A stretch of 64,000 nucleotides of DNA. Origin: Mytilus edulis (taxonomy: Eukaryota > Mollusca > Bivalvia > Mytilida > Mytilidae). A program made the translations under genes and the position numbers. Below the pieces are notes generated by a model. The model was not told the origin of the DNA and made no database searches. It saw only the letters and a list, made by a program, of their open reading frames with translations. This document shows positions 44,160 through 56,700 of this stretch, piece after piece. Every line of letters starts with the position of its first letter. The first letter of the stretch is position 1. Where the stretch lies: assembly GCF_963676685.1 (NCBI RefSeq), contig NC_092349.1:58449431-58513430 (forward strand). The letters run 5' to 3'.

Positions 44160-44434
44160 ATAGGGGCATTACATTTTTTCTGTCTATTTGTTAGACTGTC
44201 CTTATGTCAGTCAGTTAGTCCATCTGACCTACTTCAGGTTAAAGTTTTTGGGCAAGGTAGTTTTTGATGAAGTTGAAGTCCAATCAATTTGAAACTTCGT
44301 ACACTTTTTCCTTTTGATATGATCTTTCTAATTTTAATGCTGAATTAAAGTTTTTACCCTAATTTTACAGTCCACTGATCATTGAAAATAATAGTACAAG
44401 TGGGGCATCTGTCTGCTATGGACACATTCTTGTT
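44160..44434 (+). repeat. GGGGCAT dispersed repeat, degenerate copy
   Basis: AGGGGCATTACATTTTTTCTG, GGTTAAAGTTTTTGGGCAAG, GATGAAGTTGAAGTCCAATC and GTGGGGCATCTGTCTGCT mark the family; the simple repeat has decayed. Confidence 0.75.
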
Positions 44435-44608
44435 AATTGAAGAAATTGAGATGTGAAATACAAATCAATGAAACAGAACCTAATGGAAACAAAACACCAA
44501 ATGACAAAAAAGGTCAACTTATTGACTCCAACAATAGACTCCTGCCTAAAAATATACATATACTAGGATGGATAGTTGTCTTATTGGCACTCATACCACA
44601 TCTTTGTA

Positions 44609-45197
44609 AAGGAGTAGGTCCGGTAAGGACCAATTTTGGCCTCAAACTTAGGTTCATCGGACGAAAGATTTTGGACACTTTTTAAACACATTAGTGTCTA
44701 TTTCAGTTGATTCTATTAGCATATTTGAAAGATTTTAACTGATTAACTCATTAAAAACGCTCCAATTCAAGCTAAAATATGAAAAATCTATCAAATATGC
44801 CCAAAAATTTCACTTTTCAGATGATTTTTGTCAAAAATGAAAGTGGACCCATCCGTGTTCATCCTCAACCTTTATCATGTTTATATATGTTATGTATAAT
44901 CATCAAATACAACTTACATTTCAATATTAAGAATGAACACATATGCGGCCACTTTCATTTAAAATGGAAACTGTATACAATTTAACTAAAATACTAGAAT
45001 TGTGAAGATTTCAGTAATAAATCATAACTTAATGATACTAGTCCCCAATATATGTGCATTGTCTATAACAAACAGTCCATATTTCTGTAGCAGAAGCATT
45101 CTTCTTTCCAATAAAGAACTAAAAGTTTACATTTTAACAATTTTCTAAAACTGCTATATTTTTGGGCCAAAAAGGGGTCTTACTGGACCAACTCCTT
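44609..45197. mobile_element. AAGGAGTAGGT-terminal DNA element, copy 2 (short)
   Basis: 589 bp. Left AAGGAGTAGGTCCGGTAAGG, right TACTGGACCAACTCCTT. The interior matches the two ends of the long copy at 2852-5461 in reversed order, so it is an internally shortened relative in the opposite orientation. An AAGATGTGG-family fragment (minus strand) abuts its left side at 44565-44605. Confidence 0.7.
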
Positions 45198-46129
45198 TGA
45201 ATAAGTAGAGTAATCATGAATAAAGCTATTAAACTTGCAATCAAATCTACTGTGTGCATGGTAACTGGTAGTTGTTTATATCCTAGTTCTTTGGTGTTTG
45301 GTTTATCATAGACCAATTTCAAGTTCTTTTTGAATGAGTTACATGTTCACCAGATATGAATAACATTATTGAACAATCGACTCTTATGGACACGTAGTAG
45401 CATAGGCATTGTGACATTAAATGTCTGAAAAAATACACAAATGTGAAACTCCAAAGTCGTTTATTGGTAATCATACCACAGCTTTATATTCTAATAGAAA
45501 TTCTATATTGATTGTGTGCCCCTGTCAGCTGATATGATTTGTACTTATATGAAGCAGAAATTTTATAAGAATACAAATCATGTGTCCATGATTTGCTTTA
45601 AATACATGGATATGGCAATGTTTTAATTGACTTTCTGCATCATTGCTCATTCAGTATTCTTTGGATTTTGTCCTAATGTATCCTCAGATCTGACAATGCT
45701 CTACTCGACTTTCTGTGTTATTGATCTTTCAATATCCTTTGGTTTTGTCCTAATGTTATCCTCATATCTGACAATGCTCTGATCGATCTTCTGTGTTATT
45801 GGAATTTCAATATCCTCTGGTTTTGTCATAATGTTACCTCTAAAAACTGTCTGCAGGAATTCTCTTGACTGATGTAAAAATTACCAGATCAGATCCTCTT
45901 AAGCAAAACCTTGACACAGGATCTATTTCATTCAAATTGATAAAGCAGAACTTGTACACAAACCTCTTATAAGACCAGTAAAAATATTGAATCTAAAAAC
46001 TTTTAATATCACTTTCAGTTATATTGGAGCTGGCGTGAATAACCCTTCTGATCAATGAGTAATGACAAGATATATACGAACTACCTCGAAATAGAGGAAA
46101 CTATAGGGAGAAGATGGTCTTCGAAACTT
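45198..46129. other. Intergenic region with a short tandem array
   Basis: Within it, 45640-45845 holds about three copies of a 75-bp unit (GACTTTCTGTGTTATTG ... TTTTGTCCTAATGTTATCC ... TCTGACAATGCTCT). The rest shows no coding or RNA signal. Confidence 0.6.
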
Positions 46130-46700
46130 TTTTTTCTAAAAGAGGGGTCATACATCAAAAATAAATTTACAACGCCATTGCTCAAATGATGAAAAGAAAC
46201 AGATAAACAAAAGTACACAAATCACAACATAGAAAACCAAGGACTTCGCAACACGAAACCCACCTAAAACTGGGGGTGATCACAGGTTCTCCAGAAGGGT
46301 GGGCAGATCCAACTCATCATGTGACACCCGTTGTGTTGCTCATGTAAGTATACAAACCCGGTAACAAGTCTAAATCGGTAGGTCACATTCGTGAAAAATG
46401 GACTGGATTGTAGTAACGACATTATGAACATATCTGCTATCATCTGTTAAACGGATATTCCATAATGGTAAACCAACTCGTGATGGCGACCGTAAAATTT
46501 ACGAAGGGATGATTTCAACTTCACCATTTGGACTCTTTGGTATAAAAGCTTCCTTGTGATCAGCAACCATCTATCAAGGAAATCATGATAGGAAATGTAA
46601 GCCCGGGAATATCGTATCAATTGAGCAAAATATACTCCGTAAGCAGGCCCTGCTGGAATGTTGCTACATAGAAATGGAAGGTTCACAATTGGGTAGCTGA
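46130..46700 (-). mobile_element. Penelope-like reverse transcriptase remnant, C-terminal end and tail
   Basis: Minus-strand frame 46447-46686 reads LPFLCSNIPAGPAYGVYF, then LIRYSRAYISYHDFLDR, then LKSSLRKFYGRHHELV. This is the C-terminal signature I associate with an abundant bivalve reverse transcriptase family (Penelope-like by its GIPM and YIDD motifs elsewhere). The untranslated tail follows at 46440-46130. 5' truncated, as expected of target-primed insertion. Confidence 0.7.
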
Positions 46701-46751
46701 AATCATCTCTTTCGCATAAAGGTTTGTTTTCAACCGACCTTCATGTCAATT

Positions 46752-47240
46752 TTTATGCCCCACCTACGATAGTAGAGGGGCATTATGTTTTCTGGTCTGT
46801 GGCTCCGTTCGTTCGTCTGTGGTTCCGTTCGTCCGTCTGTGGTTCCGTTCGTCCGTCTGTGCGTCCGTTCGTTCAGGTTAAAGTTTTTGGTCAAGGTAGT
46901 TTTTGATGAAGCTGAAGTCCAATCAACTTGAAACTTAGTACACTTGTTGCTTATGATATGATCTTTCTAATTTTAAAGCCAAATTAGACTTTTGACTTCA
47001 ATTTCACGGTCCACTGAACATAGAAAATGAAAGTGGAAGTTTCAGGTTAAAGTTTTTGGTCAAGGTAGTTTTTGATGAAATTAAGTCCAATCAACTTGAA
47101 ACTTAGTACATATGTTCCCTATAGTATAATCTTTCTAATTTTAATGCCAAATTAGATTATTACCCAATTTCACGGTCCATGGAACACGCAAAAGGATAAT
47201 GCGAGTGGGGCATCCGTGTACTTTGGACACATTCTTGTTA
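46752..47240 (+). repeat. GGGGCAT dispersed repeat with internal duplication
   Basis: Starts TTTTATGCCCCACCTACGAT; the CCGTTCGTCCGTCTGTGGTT simple repeat is expanded. The second half, from TTCAGGTTAAAGTTTTTGGT to the AATTTCACGGTCCA block, occurs twice (about 46874 and 47040). Confidence 0.85.
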
Positions 47241-47244
47241 GATG

Positions 47245-48505
47245 TAAGTCAAGATATGAGGCAGACAACTGTATCTGTAGTATCCTTTATCACGGGATCG
47301 ATGGGATAGATGAGTTCACAATTTTTAATAATTTGTTATAGAACTTCATCTATGTAGCGGATAGTAAAGTTAAAGGATACTGCTGACATCTTTTCTTGAA
47401 AATGAGGGAATATGGCAAGTATGCTGATTTTCGTTTTTCTATTGAAAAATTAGTTTATATAATATTTGTCATGAACCTGGCATTGACACGTTATATTGTA
47501 TACTTGGGATTTATAAATAATTGCCGGATACCAATTTTCCTAGATTTTGTGTTGACAATATAATATCTTTTAAAGCATCTGTCCAGGTAACAATCAGGGA
47601 AACAACTCTAAATTGAAAAGTTTGCATATCCTTCTAACGGAATACTATGATACGGTTTAACACAAGCTTTGTGATTGAAGTGGTATCATCTTTCTGCATT
47701 CAGTGAGATCTGTAACGCGGTTTTGTTTCTCGTCGTCCCCTTCTTTCTCATGAATAAAGTATCATATTTGATATTTGACAAAACCGCGTGACACCACGGT
47801 CATGTTTCAGTGGAAAGTTTAACTATTTTACTCTTTCCTTTTGTTTTCCACTCACGAAGTACATAATGAAGATCGAACTATGTGCAACTACATTCTAATG
47901 AACGTACATTTAATGTAAACATTCAAATATATCCGCAATAATTGTGAATGGCCAAGTAGCGTTTAAAATCGTCAGATTATCGGAAGAAAAAAACATTAAT
48001 ACCGAATTAGTTATGAATATAAAAAGACGTCTTATAATTTCCAGTAAGACAACTATCACCTATCCACAAAATGAGGATGCCAACAACTTTGGGTCACGGT
48101 ACGACCGTCAACAATGGACAAACACATATAGTATACTACAATGTATAGTAAGCTACAAAAAGGCTTACCGGAACAAAATGTGAATCAATTCAAAAGAGAA
48201 ACCAAAATGCATGATTTATATTAAATCAATAAACGAAAAATAATTAAGACCGTCAGCAACCGACGACAGCAAATGGATAACAGGCTGCCGAAAGATACAC
48301 AGTGATAATGGACCAAACACTCAAATGACTGGGTGCATAAATTGTTTTTCAATCAATGCAGAATGATCTATACTGAACATTGGAATACATTGAAATATTA
48401 AAAAACGGAGAACAGTCTTTAGACAAACTACATCTCATCATGATAATGAAAGGTTCGATTGCTCAATATGTTTGTAAATTAACTCTCTGTGAAGATCAAA
48501 AAGTA
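47245..48505. other. Intergenic region
   Basis: Around 48070-48180 the sequence (AGGATGCCAACAACTTTGGG, GGTACGACCGTCAACAATGG) resembles the middle of the AAGATGTGG family. Open stretches here lack domain or splice support. Confidence 0.45.
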
Positions 48506-48509
48506 AAAT

Positions 48510-48810
48510 CACAAAAATACTTAACTCCGAGGAAAATTCAAAAAGGAAAGTCCCTAATCAAATGGCAAAATAAAATGCTCAAACACTTCAAACTATTGGT
48601 CAACTGTAATATTCCTGATTTGGTGCACATTAGAAAAAGGCTGGTTTTATAGCTAGCTGAACCTCTCACTTGTGTGACAGTCGCATACAATTCCATTATA
48701 ATGGCAACGATGTGTGATCAAAACAAACGGACATAATACATGTAGGTAAAAATATCAAAAACGGGGGCAAAGCAGTCAACATTGTGTTATTATCTTAATC
48801 ACTATAAAAA
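48510..48810 (-). mobile_element. 3'-tail fragment of a reverse transcriptase element (second tail type)
   Basis: The reverse complement matches the tail of the element at 58274-59480 (AACACAATGT..ACTGCT, ACACATCGTT, AAGTGAGAGGTT..GCTAGCTATAAAACC, GAATTTTCCTCGGAGTT). No coding part remains. Confidence 0.65.
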
Positions 48811-48989
48811 CCAAAAAAATATGTAAACAAACATTTTACCATGGCACAACAACAATGACGGGGAGTATAAGGACAGAGCCGCGTCTTGACCTATAACATA
48901 ATATATGAACGTATACATTTAAAACAACATAATATATATAATTATTTTCATATCGTTTTCCAATTTTCATGATCATAGGATATTTATCA

Positions 48990-49265
48990 CGAATGTGACC
49001 TTCCGAATTAGACTTGGTACCGGGTTTGTACTTACATGATCAGCACGACAGGTGCCACATGTGTAGCAGGATCTGCTAACCTTTTTTTGGAGCACCTGAG
49101 ATTACCCCAGTTTTTGACGGGGTTCGTGTTGCTTAGCCTTTAGTTCTCTATGTTGTGTTTTGGTACTATTGTTTGTCTGTTTGACTTTCTTTTTTAGCTA
49201 TGACGTTGTCAGTTTATTTTTTATTTATGAGTTTGAATATTCCTCTGGTATTTTTTGCCCCTCTA
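48990..49265 (+). mobile_element. 3'-tail fragment of a reverse transcriptase element (first tail type)
   Basis: Plus-strand copy of the tail seen on the minus strand at 46130-46440 and 29140-29500: TGTAGCAGGATCTGCTAACC, GGGGTTCGTGTTGCTTAGCC, TCTATGTTGTGTTTTGGTAC, TATGACGTTGTCAGTTTATT. Confidence 0.65.
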
Positions 49266-50834
49266 GAAACTATGGTCATTTTAATATTGAAAATTGGATT
49301 TTTAATTTTGACGTTTAAATCAAATAATTTGAACTATCAAGATATTGACTCAAACAATTTAAATATTGTCGAAATGTGCTTTTTAAATGCTCTTAAATTA
49401 ACTACATTATGCATTCAAAGCAACTGAACACTCATTCGAATTATCAGAGCTATATCAATTATTCAAAGTCAAATTCATATGAGGCTGTTCCAAAAAAAAT
49501 ATGTATTATAGGCAAACGAGAAACGAATTCTATCGGATCAAATAACTATATAGTCAATAATATTGAAATACTAATAAAACGAAGTTGATTGTCAGCCAAT
49601 GTTTGGTCTATGAAACATTTTTAGAAGTGCTTCAAAAATACTATATTTATATATTCAATATGGAGACATGTTAAAAAAGAGGAGCAAACAAAGTATTTAG
49701 AGAAACATTCCTATAGCTATTGATATAATCCCACTTAATCATTTGTGTGTACCCATATTCATCCGAATTCAAAATATAATCAACAGTTGATGCAAAGCCA
49801 GGACACTCATAAAAAGAGAAGGTATGAAAGTGCCATAAATTTGTCCCCTGAAATAGCAAAAATTAAAACGTAAACAAACCTTTTAAAATTATGTAAATAA
49901 TATCGATTAATGAACAGGAGCCTATTTATCAAAGCAGTCTTAGAATTAGGACGTGTCCTGAGACCAACCCAGACAATATCTTAGTTCTATGTAGGTTTAT
50001 CAAACATGTCGTAACTTAGGAAAATCCTAGGAATTGTCCTAACTTTAGGAAACCAATTTAGGTGTCTTAAGATGGTATTAGGATGGTCACTAAAGGATAT
50101 ATTTAGGATGGTTATTTTATAAACAAATATGGCATATATTGGTAACATTTACCTTAGGGAGCTGCCATTTGTTCTTGAGAAGGGGGAGGGTGGGGGTAGG
50201 GGCTAGGATGAACATTTTGATCTGCTTTTTTTGTGTTAGTTTTTCCTGACATGTTTTTTACATGAATTGTCATCCTGCCTTTTTTTTGTAACCAAAGTTG
50301 CTCATCCAGCCTTATTGTTACTCAAGACTCCTGTACTTCATTTTTTCAAAATTATCCTGGCCCGCTATAACAATTAAATGGTAGATCCCTTAGTGCATAT
50401 TAATCCCTTTCCCTCTTTTCAGCAACATTGGTTTCGACAATTAAACAATATTCCAAAAAGCAAAAAAGAAAAAAAATCGAATTTCGTCTCTTGATTATAT
50501 TCACACGTATGTTGTTTGCAGTAATAAAAAAGTTGAATTACCCAATATTTATATGAAAGATTCACGAGATTTGCCTTTGAACTTGTAAGTATGAAACCGT
50601 GACACTTCGATTCAGTTCAATGAAAACATATAATGATTTTACCGATTATATATTTAATCTAAACTATTTACAAATAGTTTGTTCAATTCTAATATAAAAC
50701 GTAATGATATTTTTGTCTTATTCTTTGTTTAAATGTACAATTATAATATAAAATTATTTATTTTCTTTAATTTAAATCTAATTTTTTTTTTATAAATACT
50801 GATCTTTTTTTAAATTATTGTTAGTGATAAACTT
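49266..50834. other. Intergenic region
   Basis: A stretch at 49915-50125 is rich in TTAGGA(C/T) words (AGAATTAGGACGTGTCCTGA, TTAGGATGGTCAC) between TTTATCAAA and TTTTATAAA edges, which looks like an old dispersed repeat. The remainder is AT-rich with nothing assignable. Confidence 0.4.
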
Positions 50835-51690
50835 GATATAATATTCCTGTCGATATGCGAATCTACATAGAATGTCCTTATTACTACAAGTTTCGTGAAA
50901 TTGTGTTGTGTGGATTCAGAGGAGTTGCAATGAATTAACTGTTGCAGTAGTATATTGAGGCCAATAAGTTCAAAGGGCATAACTCATAGAAAAATATTTA
51001 AATCATAATTTCCATTTGACATGCACATCTACGTAGTATGTCCTTATTATCTACTAAGTTTCATGAAATTTTGTTTTGTGGTTTCAGAGGAGTTGCGATG
51101 ACAAACTGTTGCAGTAGTATATTAAGGCCATTAAGTTCAAAGGGGCATAACTCATAGAAATACATTAGTCATGATCCCGGTCAATATGCAGATCTACATA
51201 GTATGATCATGTTATCTACAAAGTTTCATGAAATTCTGTTGTGTTGTTTCAGAGGAGTTGCGATGCCAAATTGTTGCAGTGGTATATTGAAGCCAATAAG
51301 TTCAAAGGGGCAAAACTCCTAGAAAACAATAGAATCATAATTTCCTGTTGATATGCAAATCTACATACTTTGTGCTTATTATCTAAAACGTTTCATAAAA
51401 TTATGTTGTGTGGTTTCAGGGGAGTTGCAATGACAAACTGTTGCAGTAGTGTATTGTTGCCAATTAGTTCAAAGGAGCAAAACTTCCAAAAAAAAAATAG
51501 AATCATAATTTCCTGTTGATATGCAAATCTAAATAGTATGTCCTTATTATCTAAAAAGTTTCATGAAATTATGTTGTGTGGTTTCAGATGAGTTGCGATG
51601 ATTAGAACAGAACTGACAGACAGACAGACAGACGGATGGGTCAAAACAATTATACCTGACGTAATAAATTGCGTGGGTATAATAATATAA
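50835..51690 (+). repeat. Tandem array, about 175-bp unit, 4-5 copies
   Basis: Each unit holds ATATGC(A/G)(A/T)ATCTACATAG, TATGTCCTTATTATCTA, AAGTTTCATGAAATT, GTGGTTTCAGAGGAGTTGCG, ACAAACTGTTGCAGTAGTAT and TTCAAAGGGGCA. The array closes with a GACAGACAGACAG stretch and TGCGTGGGTATAATAA, a tail type also seen at the end of other molluscan repeats. Confidence 0.85.
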
Positions 51691-53395
51691 TAAAATGGAC
51701 ATATAAAATAAACGAAGGGACAAGTATGACATTGAAATTAATTTATAATTACTTTAAAAAAAAAGAAAAGGATATCATATATTGGATAAAGGGGAAAAAT
51801 TCATTCCGATATAATTTAAAATTCATTACTTAAAAATCAAAATATTAAAAATTAAAACTTTTGACATGCAATACAGGTGAACAGATTGTATTTCTTTTGA
51901 AGGTGTATGAATATGCACAAATACAAACAATGTAGAATATTAAAAATTAAAATGAACATACAAATGAAGATGAATACAAATGTTGACTAAAAACTATTAA
52001 AAAGATAATCAGAAGGTTATTGTAAATCTCATAAAAATAGGATGTTAAATGTTAAAACTGAAAATGTCAATGTCAAATCTGTTATGAATGAGATCGAACA
52101 TTCATATGAATATCAAACATTAATTTTTTAATGTTATTTGATATTAGTGAAAACACGATATTGAAGAGATCAAACGCTACTAGCTATAGGTTAAATTTAC
52201 TCGTTAAAAATCAAAATTCTATTATGCTGAAAGTCTTTGCATTTTCATGAGAATTTATTTTGCAATGTTAGGCAGATGCTATAAGTGGAGCAATACCAAA
52301 AGGTTTTCTCTGAAGGGCAGATCAGTTAACATCCAGTTTTTAGTTAGGTTAACGTTGGTTGATCATTATCTTGTTTGTTGACCCTTTCTTCTTGTTCGTA
52401 ATCTATATCCATGAGTTTAACCGTGAAAGGGAATTTAAGAACATAGTATAAAAAACATTTTATGAAAAAAATATACTGTGTAAGATTTTCCTGGTCTTTT
52501 AAAAAAATGTTTGTTTTCATGTAAAATAGTCTATTAACATATGATGGATTCGTCTACGTTCTTCGGTTACAATTTTCTTAGAATAAGGAACAGCCATATT
52601 TTCGTTGATATTTGATTACGCGGTTTAAAAAGATGAACATCTAAAGTAGTTTTAAAGAATATGTTTAATTTAACCTATACCCACAAAACTCACGAATATA
52701 AGTATCCAACGAATAATGATTGAACAGCATTTACTTGATTATTCTTGGAATGAATTGTAAAAAAAAAAATCCATAGTGTTGATTAGTATTTGAATTTTAC
52801 ACTTTTTCATGCGTATGAAGCGCTTTTCTGAATTTACCCTCACCAGAAACGATCAAGCTCAAACATTTACAATCCAGTGATCAGTTTCACCAAATAATCT
52901 TACGACTAAAGTTGATCGTAATTATACTGAATTGTTCATGACTTATGATCAATTTTAGTCTTAATTTGTTCTTGTGAAACTGATCACAGGAATATATAAA
53001 TACAGGTAAACTTTAGGGGGATATGAACAAAAGGGACATACATTTGGTTTAGAATAATTCATCTCAGGTCAGCTTTGCCCGAGGGAGCAGGATTCCTAGT
53101 TTCTTAGTTATGTTCATTTTATATTGCTTAGTTTGAAAGATGCTTTGGTATCTTGGTATCACTAAAGTTGATCGACTCACCATCCACGAATCAATGGATA
53201 ATCGATCACATCAAAACAAAATAAAGTCTGTTAGATATAAGGAAAATGAAAATAACAGGTTATCAATTTGGTGTGTCTGAAGCCCTATTCTGGGTTATCT
53301 TCACCAGGAACGCTCAAATCTGAACATTTGAAAGTCAGAAAAAAACATTTACTTGAAAAAATAGATGTTTTATTTGAAATTCAATAGTTATTATA
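51691..53395. other. Intergenic region with small repeats
   Basis: Holds an ATGGATTC-family copy (about 52547-52722) and an imperfect hairpin at 52877-52987 with ends GTGATCAGTTTCAC / GTGAAACTGATCAC. No gene seen. Confidence 0.55.
52877..52987. repeat. Imperfect hairpin with GTGATCAGTTTCAC ends
   Basis: The first 44 and last 45 bases are imperfect reverse complements, with perfect 14-bp ends. This is typical of a small fold-back element. Confidence 0.7.
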
Positions 53396-53397
53396 AA

Positions 53398-53745
53398 AAA
53401 AGAAGATGTGGTTTGATAGCCAATGAGACAACTCTCCACAAGAGACCTAAATGACACAGAAATTAACAACTATAGGATACAGTACGGCCTTCAACAATGA
53501 GCTATAAAATGCCCCGAAATGACAATGTAAAACAATTAAAACGAGAAAACTAACGGCCTTATTTGTTTACAAAAAATGAACGAAAAACAAGTATGTAACA
53601 CATAAACAAACGACAACTACTGAATTACAGGCTCCTGACTTGGGACAGGCACATACATACAGAATGTGGCGAGGTTAAACATGTTAGCGGGATCCCAACC
53701 CTCCACTAACCTGGGATAGTGTTATAACAGTACAACATAAGAACG
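53398..53745 (+). repeat. AAGATGTGG...GAGACAACTCT dispersed repeat, copy
   Basis: AGAAGATGTGGTTTGATAGC, GAGACAACTCTCCACAAGAG, AGTACGGCCTTCAACAATGA, AACGAGAAAACTAACGGCCT, GGCTCCTGACTTGGGACAG, GGCGAGGTTAAACATGTTAG, GGATCCCAACCCTCC. This is the longest copy, with the 3' part that 23358-23690 lacks. Confidence 0.8.
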
Positions 53746-54795
53746 AACTTTACAAATCAGTTGAAAAAGGCTTAACTCATCAGATGGACACTAGGTACAG
53801 ATCTGCGAGTACTCGCAGTTAACTGACAGCTAGTTTAAAAGCCACTAACAACTAATAAAAAAATCAAGCATCTAAGACTAAATTATTAATCCGTATGTTT
53901 AGATGTATGACACTTGACAATCTAATAAAATATTCAATTGTCTCGGAAACTCTGTTCTATTCTTTTTTACTTTGAAACTGGAGTTGCATGACGTGTGATT
54001 CGTGCAAAGAAGGAGATGCTTATACTAGCAATGCGTCATGGAGTTGATGCACATCCAATACAAATTATCATGTTTGTCTGGGCTAAATATCCTGCTTGGA
54101 TGTCATTATATTATTTTCTTATTGATATAATTATAGAGCCTCTTTATTAATGTATAGACAGTGTCCGATAAGCCGGTGGCTCTTTGCTATATAACAGTAG
54201 TTGCTGTAGTTATATTTTACAGAAAGGGAAGCGTTCCATTTTATTTGAGACAATAAAGTAGCGTAACTGTGCAATACAATAAAACAGAAAACACATCGTT
54301 GGATCAAATAACAAACTTCAACATAGAAATCCCGTATCGATCTTCCAGCATTTAGTATTGAAGAAAAGACTAATAGACCCGTAGACGGATTGATGTATTT
54401 AGGTAGTACGCATTGTTTATCTGTGTACTTGTGAGTAAGTACGTCTAAATTCCGAAGCGTGCGAAGTAGTACAAATAAGATTTAATTTTATCACTGTTAT
54501 CATTATTCAATCCCTTAGACGTGTTGTTATAGTTTTGAGTATGCAAACTTTATTTGCCACAGAAGGTAAATCACCTTTAGTATTTGCAACTGAACGTTAA
54601 GGGCTTGTTATATTTGTCCATGAACGTTAAGAACTTAACAATTAAAGAAGTCATGTATATATCAATAAGTATCTTTATTCCTAAGCAATATTTTTTTGCG
54701 GAATGTAAGTAAAGTGTCCGAATTCCCCGATACAATTTGGTGCCTTTTTGTTTATATGTCTTCTTCTTGGTCTTTGTTGACATATTTGCTTGTTT
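53746..54795. other. Intergenic region, nothing recognised
   Basis: AT-rich, without repeat ends, splice-supported frames or RNA genes that I can see. Confidence 0.4.
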
Positions 54796-54799
54796 TTGT

Positions 54800-55130
54800 A
54801 GTGATTAAGATTATAAGATTATACCGAACTCCGAGGAAAATTCGAAACGGAAAGTTCCTAATCAAATGGCGAAATCAAAAGCTCAAACACATGAAACGAA
54901 TGGATAACAACTGTCATATTCCTGACTTGATACAGACATTTTCTTATGTAGAAAATGGTGGATTAAACCTGGTTGTATAGCTAGCTAAACCTCTCACTTG
55001 CATGATAGTTGCATAAAATTCCATTATATATTGACAACGATGTGTGAACAAAACAAACAGACACACTAGGTAAAAATGTCAAAAATAGGGGTACAGCAGT
55101 CAACATTGTGTTATAATCTTTAGTATACGA
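54800..55130 (-). mobile_element. 3'-tail fragment of a reverse transcriptase element (second tail type)
   Basis: Same tail as 48510-48810 and the end of 58274-59480, minus strand, including the CCTCGGAGTT, GAATATGACAGTTGTTATCC and TAGCTATACAACC blocks. The plus-strand 94-codon frame across it is a by-product of the repeat. Confidence 0.7.
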
Positions 55131-56459
55131 AATAAAATTTCCAATTAATATTTAAAATCAATTAACCACTGATGCCTCCTATCTTAAGAAGTCTTTCGGT
55201 TAATTTTTTTTAACTTTTGAAATATCACCTAATATCAACTTGCCTATCTCAGGGAACCGGAATTGCTCCCCTTACTGCAGCTGGTGCAGTGGAGTTCAAT
55301 CCAGGTATAAGTTGTGCTGTAATTTCCCAACGATTCGTTTCTGTGTCGAGTTTTATGGTCTGTTATTAACTTTTAGCCGTTTTACCTTTGGATTTTCCCC
55401 GATTCTTGATAGCTAAAAATCCCGAAATAGTCTTTAATTATAGGTTCTTTTCTTGCATGCATACAATGACAGGTCCTTGGGCCAAATTAAATATTATTGG
55501 ACATTGAGGTAAGATCTGATAATATCATTGACTCTAACTGCAAATATAAACACATTCCGGAATTAAAACATAATACAATTAATGTGATAGTATAGATTGG
55601 GACGAATAATCATTTTGGGTTCCTTGGCCATTTGAAGGTCAGAAGCGGGAATCCTTAAACATATCAAAATAAGGTATGGTTTCAGATTATATAATGCTTA
55701 TAATTTTGTACGCAAAACGCATGAAGACATATAACACAACAGAAAGAGGATTTTCCAGATTTTCAAATGGATTACTATAAAAGGTAAACATAATATGACA
55801 ACTAAATAATTAATCATCTTTATTCCTTAGTGAATCTTTATAACATACTCAATTTAACATTTCAGTTTTATTATGCATCACATAGAAAAACAAAAAAATC
55901 CCGTTTATAAATTCCTCATCTGCCATTTCAAAATTTCAAAATGCATTTTTACTCAGTTAGTGTTTCCCTGGAGAGAAAAATATTTGATTACGCGGTTTAA
56001 AATGTCAAAAAATTTCATGGCTGTCATGCCAATGTATAATAAAAAAAAAGTAATGCAAATGATATCATAAGTAAGATGTACCGATCGGAAAGGAATGTAG
56101 TACTTTCGTATATTGAAAATATTTCATATCAGTTGATTAATTTAGTATGTGTATTTTATTTCAATTGCTTTTTGAATTGATTACTCTGTTACTTTAAATA
56201 TTGCAAAAGCAACACAGTTGTTTTCTTTTGTGATAATTTGATGGTTTGTTCAAAGCTAATTTGATAACAATAAAAGAAATGGGTTAAGTGAAAGATACTC
56301 CAGCAGCTGTCGACGGACCAGGTCTCGGTTTACTTTGGAGTTAATCCGATTGAATCAGATTTCCCCCCAATCTTTATTAGTACATTAGTATAAACGATAT
56401 GATAACATTGTATTAGCTGTTGCTTCCAATCAAATTCCTTAAACTATTTTAAATTACAG
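55131..56459. other. Intergenic region with one exon-like segment
   Basis: At 55253-55304 a 52-base GC-richer segment lies between CTATCTCAG and GTATAAG and would encode GTGIAPLTAAGAVEFNP on the plus strand. No partner exons were found. The rest is AT-rich without features. Confidence 0.35.
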
Positions 56460-56700
56460 AAAAAAGACTATAATGGAATGTGTGTTCGAGCGATAAAGTC
56501 TCTAGGTTTATTACTTTGGGAATATTTACTGAAACTCATAGCCGCATTTTTGCGCCTGTCCCAAGTCCGAATCCTCTGGCCATTGTAAGTCTTGTATGGT
56601 TTTTAATTTTAGTTCATTTATATGCTTTGGAATTTAGTATAACGTCATTTTCACTGAACTATAATAAATAATTTCAATTTTTTTTGGTTATAAATCAGGT
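56460..56700 (+). mobile_element. Reverse transcriptase element tail remnant (third tail type)
   Basis: TTTTTGCGCCTGTCCCAAGT, CTCTGGCCATTGTAAGTCTT, TAATTTTAGTTCATTTATAT and TTGGAATTTAGTATAACGTC match, from memory, a very common bivalve repeat tail that ends in an AATGGGGAAT...ATTCTCAAT motif. No coding part. Confidence 0.5.

Noticed and set aside
47944..48183. 79-codon plus-strand frame
   Set aside because: Its second half overlaps a fragment of the AAGATGTGG-type dispersed repeat and no splice or domain evidence supports it.
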